Below are positions 57,225 through 64,000 of a stretch of DNA of 64,000 nt, one piece after another. Source of the DNA: Pegoplata infirma (Eukaryota; Arthropoda; Insecta; Diptera; Anthomyiidae). The stretch spans positions 180,366,995 to 180,430,994 of the forward strand of contig OY992536.1 of NCBI GenBank assembly GCA_963921195.1. Direction: 5' to 3'. A program made the translations under genes and the position numbers. The stretch's first letter is position 1. Each line of letters opens with the position of its first letter. A model generated the notes under the pieces. That model was not told the DNA's origin. It saw only the letters and a list, made by a program, of their open reading frames with translations, and ran no database searches.

Positions 57225-57710
57225 AACAAGTACAAAAGTTAAATCCGAATCCATGAATACCCTCCACAATGCCTCAGTAATTTTTTAACGTGAAAAAATA
57301 ACAATTTTAATTAAAAATATTTTATTTTGAGTAAAAAACTTAAAAAAAAAACAAGTAAAAAAGTTAAATTCGGCCTTGCTGAATGTAGTGATACCCTCCA
57401 CAATTTCTTAAAGATTGTTGGAAAAAACTTTATTTTAAAGAAAATTATTTTTGAAAAAAAAATTTTTCCACGAAAAAAAAAATTTGGTAAAAAAAATCCG
57501 CGATTTTTTTTTTTTTCAAAAAACATGTTCGTACTTGTTTAAATACCATTTGGTGTTCAATTTTGTTCACATATGTCAACCAGAAGCCGAATTAAAGCAT
57601 TTTGTATTTTTAGGTTATGTTGAATGTACTAAAATTTTTGAGGTGTCCTTACATTTTCGTTCATAACTTTTGAACCGCTGAACCGATATCGCTCAAATGC
57701 ATGCAAATGC
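57225..57710 (-). mobile_element. INE family H' piece with nested INE family H
   Basis: 57225-57345 begins ACAAGTACAAAAGTTAAATCC and GAATACCCTCCACAATG as other H' tips do. At about 57350 a family H copy starts in the same sense (CAAGTAAAAAAGTTAAATTCGG, stem-loop decayed) and runs to GCTCAAATGCATGC near 57708, where it is cut off. Confidence 0.55.
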
Positions 57711-58057
57711 AATTTTTAGTTCTGTGGATTGCAGTTACTACATGATAGTCATTTGTGTAGTAAGTAGTAGTTGTTGTTGTCAACTACAATTTCAGTTGTT
57801 TTTTAATGAAAAATCTCAAACAACTATTTTTTGTAGTCGTTTTAAAAAATAAATACAAAAAATTACTACACTGTAGTAACAGTTGTTTTTTGTAGTTGTT
57901 TTTAGTCTAGAAATTTTAGGAAAACGGATGTGTTAGGCAGATACAGTAGGAATTGTTTCCAAATAATTTTAACCGTTTTGAAGTTTTTTTGTTAATAAAA
58001 AAATTCACACAATTTGAGTTACAGTAAAAACAATTGTAAGTTGAAGTAGTTTTAACC
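57711..58057. other. Unassigned, GTAGTTGTTG-rich
   Basis: Contains iterated GTAGTTGTT/ACAACTAC words (57750-57905) that could be a decayed palindromic MITE. No gene. Confidence 0.3.
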
Positions 58058-58113
58058 ATTTCAACTAGAGATGGGCATATGATTAGATTAGAGCGTGATT
58101 CAAGCATGATCAT

Positions 58114-58584
58114 TAGTGTCCGACCGCATATACATTTTTTGGCCGATGCCGAATATTCGGCCAAATTTTCACTTTTCGCCCAAACCGAAGCCGAATATTA
58201 AAAAAAATATATATTTATGTAGTAAAAACAAAAAAAAATAAAACTCGACTCGGTGGGATACTTAAATGCATGAGAATGTTGTCTAGAATGATTGTATTTT
58301 AAGCAAAAATTTTTTTTGGACATTTTTGTAAAAAAATATATTTTAGAGTGTACATTTTTTCCAAGCGAAAAATTTTTTTTAATGTAAAAAATGTTTTTAG
58401 TTGCAAAAACACTTAGTAAAATGTTTTTGTGGCTTAGTAATGTGATTCAAAGTTAGTTTAGTGTGTTTTTCAACACGTGAGAACAAATAATTCGGTATTC
58501 GGCCTATTCGGCCAAAATTGTGGCCGAAGCCGCCGAATAGTGCTTTTTGGCCGAAGCCGATGCCGAATATTCGGTCGGACACTA
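58114..58584. mobile_element. hAT-type MITE family N, TSD ATGATCAT
   Basis: TAGTGTCCGACCGCATATAC to ATTCGGTCGGACACTA, 471 bp; ATGATCAT at 58106-58113 and 58585-58592. Interior words GGCCGAATATTCGG and AAGCCGAATATT are shared with 15389-17988. Confidence 0.72.
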
Positions 58585-58794
58585 ATGATCATGCGTGAGT
58601 GTGACTAAATTCAATTTTACTCACGTGATTGTGAGTGGAGAAAAAAGTTGCGTGAGTGAGTGTGCGTGAGTAAGATTTTTGCGTGAGTGAGTGTGCGTGA
58701 GTCGATTTTTTGCGTGATTTATTTTACTCATATTTCCTTTCGTACCAAAAACAAGTTGAAAAGTTAAATTCGACTTTGCCGAATCTATGAATAC

Positions 58795-60155
58795 TAGAGT
58801 CCGACCGAAACCAGTTTTCGAGGCCGAACCGAAACCGAACCGAATATTCGGCTGAAAAAGTAATATTCGGCCGAAACCGAACCGAAACCGATAATATATA
58901 ATTTAATATAATTTAATATGGGTTCGTGTCTATTTTGATATAATCTTATACGAAAAATGGTTTCATAAGATTTGATCGAATATTATCTAATAATATCAGT
59001 TTATATAACTTTATATCGACTTTGATACGAGTTTTGGTCTAATCCAATGATATAAAATTATATCCAATTATATTAAAATTTATACAATTTTATAAATCGG
59101 ATGTTTTTTAGTTTTTAATAAAAAGTTTAAAAATTAAAATAATAAAAATTAGTTGTTCTTGAAAAAAACTTAGAAAAATTTAAAAAAAATGGAGACATGT
59201 TAAATTTTATATAAACCACTTAGAAAATATTCTCATAAAAACTTTGTCCTTATAAAAACTTAGAAAAATTTTAAAAAATGGAGTCATTTATAATTTTATA
59301 TAAAACACTTAGAAAATATTTGCGATAAAACAATGTTCCTTGAAAAAAACTTAGAAAAAATTTTAAAGATGGAGTCATATAAAATTTTATATAAAACACT
59401 TAGAAAATATTCGTGATAAAAAAGTGGTGCTTGGAAAAAACTTAGAAAAATAAAAAAATATGAAGTCATTTGAAATTTTATATAAAACACGTTGCAAATA
59501 TTTGCGATAAAAATATGTTCTTAGAAAAAACTTAGAAAAATTAAAAAATAATGGAGGCATATAAAATTTTATATAAAACACTTAGAAATTTGGAATGATG
59601 CATGGGACCAGATGTTACAACATATAATTATGTATGGCGATATCTTAAAAAAATCGCACATCAAAATTTATTATATAAATTTATCTCGCAAGACATAGTG
59701 TCACACATGATCATATATGAAATAATATGACTATATAAAAGTATATAAGATCATATTAAATTATTTTTACTCGGGTTGTTAAAGATTAATATACAGCATA
59801 TAATGCTTTTAAACCATTAGAATTGTTGTATTTTTGAAAAAAAAAATATGTTTTTTAAAAAACTTACAAAAAAATTGTATATTTCATTTGCAGATTAGGA
59901 GAAAATAATTTTTGAACTGAAACAGTTTTACATTTATTGCATAAACTTGTAACATTTTCTTCAATTGAACTGAAACAAGTGTAATGAAATACGAAATCAA
60001 AAAATTCACCGACTTTTTTACATATTTTTCAAAATGCCAAAAAGTTTCGGTTTCGGCTAATATTCGGCCAAAATTTTGCCGAATACCGAATAGAGGCCGA
60101 AACCCTATTATTCGGCCGAAACCGAGACCGAAACCGAATATTCGGTCGGACTCTA
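58795..60155. mobile_element. hAT-type MITE family N with nested family C MITE, TSD ATGAATAC
   Basis: TAGAGTCCGACCGAAACCAG to AATATTCGGTCGGACTCTA; ATGAATAC at 58787-58794 and 60156-60163. At 58892-59775 a family C MITE (left tip worn, right tip TTTTTACTCGGG) is inserted; without it the element would match 61941-62453. Confidence 0.72.
58892..59775. mobile_element. MITE family C copy
   Basis: Same sequence as 36169-37610 without the inner insertion: GGGTTCGTGTCTATTTTG, repeated AAAACTTAGAAAAAT and CATATAAAATTTTATATAAAA units, end TTATTTTTACTCGGG. Confidence 0.6.
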
Positions 60156-60423
60156 ATGAATACCCTCCACAATGAATTTTTTTAAAGTGTAGTACATTTT
60201 TTAGCGTGAAAAAATTAACAATTTTGATTATAAATATTTTATTTTGAGTAAAAAACTCTTTTTTTGTCATTTAAAAAAAAAAAAAAAAAAAATACTATTT
60301 TTTTTTTTTTGAGTGTAAAATTTTTTTCGAGTGTAATGTGTTTTACTGTAAAAATATTTCTGAGTGCATGCACGTACGTATGTACACAAAATATTGTAAT
60401 TTTTGTAAAAAAAAAAAATTTTT

Positions 60424-60500
60424 TGTGTACATTTTTTTTGAGTGTAAAATTTTTTTTTGAGTGTAAAATTTTTTTTGAGTGTAAAATTTTTTTCGAGTGT
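60424..60500. repeat. Direct repeats of TTTTTTGAGTGTAAAA
   Basis: Four 18-19-bp copies in a row, with relatives at 60303-60350, 15750-15830 and (reverse) 38380-38500. They form a variable block inside INE family H'. Confidence 0.65.
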
Positions 60501-61232
60501 CCCAGCAAAACTTAGATTACCAAATAAGGTATAAAATAAGGTATAGGATCTCTTATTTTATACATTGCAGCATTGATGATTTTAACAGGCGATGAGACTC
60601 AAAGTAATGCATCCACATTATCACAAAGAATACCAGTAAGGTATAAAATAAGTCATAAATTTATAACGAAGAATACGAGTAAGGTGTAAAATATATGATA
60701 TTTTATAGGTTACGAGAAACGAAATAATATAGCATACCAGAAGATAATATATAAGGTGTTACGAGTAGTGAAAAAGTAATTTTGTATTAAATTTACTCAC
60801 GTGATTCTAAGTGAGTGTAAGTAGATAAAATATGCTCGTGAGTGTGTGTCGTTAGAAATTTTCTGTCGTGAGCCCATCTCTAGTTTAAACTTATGCATTT
60901 TTTTATAAAATAATTATTTTTTATGTTATTGTAATGCATTATGCATCCAATTATAAATAATGCATTATTTCAAACTTTCAAATAATACATAATGTAACCA
61001 AATATAAGTCATCCATGATTTAATGTTTAGAAATAACAAATATGAAATACATTTTTTCCAATAATCATGCATTACGTAGCAAATTATAAGTAATGCATTA
61101 TTTTTCACTTGAAAATAATACGTTGTGGAACAAATGTTTGGTAAGACATCATAAAATAATGCTACAAATAAGTTATATGCATTACCTGGTAATGTGTTAT
61201 ATAATCACTACCCATTACCAAAGTTGTGGGGT
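60501..61232. mobile_element. Element Y, end CCCAGCAAAACTT, with a family S remnant
   Basis: It starts CCCAGCAAAACTTAGATTACC and ends ACCCATTACCAAAGTTGTGGGG, worn relative to the end at 20405-20414. The body has AAGGTATAAAATAAGG repeats and ATAATGCAT words. A family S right end (CCCATCTCTA at 60882) is embedded. Confidence 0.45.
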
Positions 61233-61940
61233 GGTTTTTAAGTTACCAATGCTTTTAAAACTAAACATGTTTAAAAATCATTGCTTAAAATTTAAACAAG
61301 TTTGAAAAGCATTGTTAAGTTACCACCAATGCTTTTAAAACTTGTTAAAACACGTGGCATTTTAGATGAAACTAATTTGAAATTCAGGGTTTTGCTTATA
61401 ACTTTTGAACCACTGGACCGATTGAGCTGAAATTTAAAACCAAACAGACCCGGGGAACGGCAAAGATACATGCCAAGCTTCAGTAGTCTCATTATTGTCT
61501 TTCGAAAGTTATCGTATTTTTTATCTCGTAAATTCGCGAAACACCCTTGCCGAAATTTACTCTTTTCCTCATAACTTTTGAACCACTGGACCGATTTGGC
61601 TGGATTGCAATGCCAACCTGACCAGGTAAATGACAAACATATATGCCAAACTTCAGTAGCCTCTGTAAAGTCTTTCAAAAGTTAGCGTGTTTTCTACGGA
61701 CGGACAGACAGACGGACGGACGGACATCGCTAGATCGACTTAAAATCGATCGAGGATCATAAATATATATACTTTATGGGGTCCTAGACCAATATTTCGA
61801 GGTGTTACAAACGGAATCACAAACTTATATATACCCTCTATCACTAGAGTGGAGGGTATAAAAAAGCAGCAAAAAAATTTTAAAATTTGCCTTAAGTTAA
61901 GATTTCGTCCCGAAAAAAGCAAAACAAAATGTAAAATTTC

Positions 61941-62453
61941 TAGAGTCCGACCGAAACCAGTTTTCGAGGCCGAACCGAAACCGAACCGAATATTCGGCTA
62001 AAAAAGTAATATTCGGCCGAAACCGAACCGAAACCGAAACTTTAAAAAAATTACCGCCTGGCATGAATAAAATTATTAAAAAGTTGTTAAAGATTAATAT
62101 ACAGCATATAATGCTATTAAACCATAGGAATTGTTGTATTTTTGAAAAAAAAATTTTTTTTTTTTTAAAAATTGTATATTTCATTTGCAGATTAAGAGAA
62201 AATAATTTCTGAACTGAAACAGTTTTACATTTATTGCATAAACTTGTAACATTTTCTTCAATTGAACTGAAACAAGTGTAATGAAATACAAAATCAAAAA
62301 ATTCACCGACTTTTTTACATATTTTTTAAAATACAAAAAAAGTTTCGGTTTCGGCTAATATTCGGCCAAAATTTTGCCGAATACCGAATAGAGGCCGAAA
62401 CCCTATTATTCGGCCGAAACCGAGACCGAAACCGAATATTCGGTCGGACTCTA
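61941..62453. mobile_element. hAT-type MITE family N, uninterrupted copy, TSD AAAATTTC
   Basis: 513 bp from TAGAGTCCGACCGAAACC to GGTCGGACTCTA; AAAATTTC at 61933-61940 and 62454-62461. It serves as the reference for the family: arms rich in CCGAACCGAAACCG, centre AT-rich. No coding frame. Confidence 0.75.
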
Positions 62454-62509
62454 AAAATTTCGCATAACTTAAAATTTTTCTGAAAATTTTGAAAGATTTT
62501 TCAAATTTT

Positions 62510-63297
62510 TATACCATACACCACACTGTGGTACAGGGTATAATGAGTTTGTGCTGATGTTTGTAACTACCCGAAATATTGGTCCTAGACATACCTTTAG
62601 GTATACCGATCGACTCAGAATCACTTTTTGAGTCGATTTAGCGATGTCCGTCCGTCTGTCTGTTTGTCCATGTAAACGGTGTAAATACGATACAGGTCGC
62701 AATTTTTAATCAATTGACTTAAAATTTGAAACTTCAGCCTCTTTTGGCCCAAGGACAAAGCCTATTGAAATTTAAAAAAAAAATCGGTCCATATTTAGAC
62801 CTAGCCCCCATACAAAGTTCCTCTTTAGTTTTGGCTCAAATGACTATAATAACCGTGTTATATTAGGTATCTTTTTGAAATTTGGCAGGTATACGTGTTT
62901 TGTCTTCACAAATCACCATTCCGAATTTTAAAGAAATCGGACCAGTTCTTCTTGTAGCCCCCATACAAACCACTTTCTCGATTTTCACACAAATCTTTCA
63001 AATTTCATGAAAATAGAACATATTTAATTAAAATTTTGTTTGTGTATGTTAAACGCGTACTTAAATAACTTTTGGACTCAGGCCCCTTGTAAAAATTTCG
63101 CCCGATATTCAGTTAAAGCGGTTTATTGTCAACAATAGAAGCCTATTTCACTCAAATTTGATTTGTGAGTGTTTTTTACACTTATTAAAGATTTGACAAA
63201 ATATGGATCTAATCGGTCCATCGGACACATTTTCCGGGAAACTCTGGTGTAGGGTACTATATGGTCGGTCTTGACCGACTATAATTTTCTTACTTGT
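62510..63297 (-). mobile_element. INE family G, full copy
   Basis: Starts ATACCATACACCACACTGTGG and ends with the stem-loop GTCGGTCTTGACCGAC (63264-63279), then TATAATTTTCTTACTTG. The GTCY block GTCCGTCCGTCTGTCTG is at 62647-62664. Confidence 0.62.
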
Positions 63298-63485
63298 TTT
63301 TTTTATAAATAAGAGTTTCGTGAGTGAATCTTTCGTGAGTGCACATGAGTGTGAGTTGTACAAAATTTACTCACGTAATTGTGAGTGAGTGTGAGTAAAA
63401 AAAAAAAATTACTCGTGAGTGTGTATGCGTGATTCGAAAATTCCTGTAGTGAGTGTAAGTCAAAAATCACTCACGCCCATCTCCA

Positions 63486-63838
63486 ATTTCAACAGACAGA
63501 CAGACGGAAATCACTAGATGTCTTGGAATCGATCACAGTGATCAATAGGGAGGAGCAAATTTAGCTTTTTTCGAATTTCGAAAACATCGGAATCGAGAAA
63601 GTAGCCTTTTAGGGTCGATATAACACACAAAAATACTGAACCTGTAGGTCAATGGCTTTGGGCTCCTTTTTGACTTGAAAAGACTGTATTTTTCGAAAAA
63701 CGTAAAAATGTGCAAAATTTTTTCGTTTGTTTTTTGGTTAATGGTGTTTGTACTGAAAAGTTTTAACTGATAAAATTGAAACCGGTATCAAAAAAAAGGC
63801 AAACAAATCTCCTTTAATTTGATATATCTTAATATATA
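63486..63838. other. Unassigned; INE fragment at left
   Basis: 63494-63545 (GACAGACAGACGG, GATCACAGTGATCAAT) is a piece of an H'-type INE. 63545-63838 includes GGAGGAGCAAATTTAGC and CTTTTAGGGTCGATAT, which mirror a part of 13916-13990. No gene. Confidence 0.35.
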
Positions 63839-64000
63839 ACAATTAAGAAAATTATAGTCGGTCAAGACCGACCATATCATACCCTACACCAGTGTTTCCC
63901 GGAAAATAAGTCCCAAGTCCAAACACGGACCGATTGTATCTATCTTTTGGAAGATCTTTAACTAGTGTAAAAAACACACACAACCAAATTTGAGTGAAAT
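63839..64000 (+). mobile_element. INE family G, cut by the window end
   Basis: Stem-loop GTCGGTCAAGACCGAC at 63857-63872, then CATACCCTACACCAGTG and AAGTCCAAACACGGACCG as at 1392 onward. Confidence 0.6.

Larger units (their letters stand above)
58748..61861 (-). mobile_element. INE family H' copy, three pieces
   Basis: 58748-58794 (CAAGTTGAAAAGTTAAATTCG, CTTTGCCGAATCTATGAATAC), 60156-60500 (CCCTCCACAATG, then TTTGAGTGTAAAATTTTTTTC repeats) and 61233-61861 (AACTTTTGAACCACTGGACCG, the GGACAGACAGACGGACGG block at 61701-61725, ATACCCTCTATCACTAGAGTGG). The gaps are a family N MITE and element Y. Confidence 0.58.
58066..63485. mobile_element. Family S hAT-type MITE split over 5.4 kb, TSD ATTTCAAC
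   Basis: The left end TAGAGATGGGCATATG follows ATTTCAAC (58058-58065); the right end CACGCCCATCTCCA is followed by ATTTCAAC (63486-63493). The element's own sequence survives at 58066-58113, 58585-58747, about 61862-61940, 62454-62509 and 63298-63485, with GTGAGTGTGAGT motifs. Everything else inside is nested: two INEs, three family N MITEs, a family C MITE and element Y. Confidence 0.65.

Overview
The window reads as intergenic, heterochromatin-like DNA from a fly: very AT-rich and built almost wholly of nested transposable elements. I place it in brachyceran Diptera, probably a calyptrate fly. The reasons are several repeat families carrying a (GTCY)n block and a terminal stem-loop, as in the DINE-1/mini-me elements of flies, together with insect-type jockey, RTE and RNase H-bearing non-LTR reverse transcriptase fragments and a CsRn1/Kabuki-type LTR retrotransposon. 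No host protein-coding gene could be supported. The one convincing cellular gene is a tRNA-Pro(TGG) at 57059-57130 (-).

Layout. 0.6-11 kb: a piggyBac-like MITE, two stem-loop INE copies, then a cluster of palindrome-rich MITEs (TIR CACTCAAAA, TSD TA) with an RTE fragment. 11-20 kb: INE copies split by hAT-type and TA-type MITEs. 22-30 kb: a graveyard of non-LTR retrotransposons, split by a Transib-like element (23133-24482) and by a GC-rich 26-bp minisatellite (27573-29156). 30-39 kb: CCCGAGTAAAA-ended MITEs and further INE copies, one holding a 2-kb hAT-type element.

39.3-55.4 kb is a single INE copy blown apart by successive insertions: a hAT-like element, a TIR element (Z) that holds another TIR element (Q) that holds an intact LTR retrotransposon, an 8-bp-TSD element (V) that holds a second INE that holds a 5.5-kb foldback element with its own ORF, and a TA-type MITE. 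Target-site duplications let most layers be peeled off. 58-63.5 kb is a second stack inside one hAT-type MITE.

The only apparently complete coding element is the CsRn1-like retrotransposon at 41190-45381 (-): identical 169-bp LTRs, 4-bp TSD, tRNA-Trp-type primer site, gag with a CHCC knuckle, and pol (PR-RT-RNaseH-IN). Gag and pol overlap in the -1 frame, with a GGGAAAC slippery heptamer, a 6-nt spacer and a perfect 10-bp stem. The foldback element carries a degraded ORF of a family I cannot name with certainty. Other short open frames in the window are fortuitous frames in AT-rich or repeat DNA.
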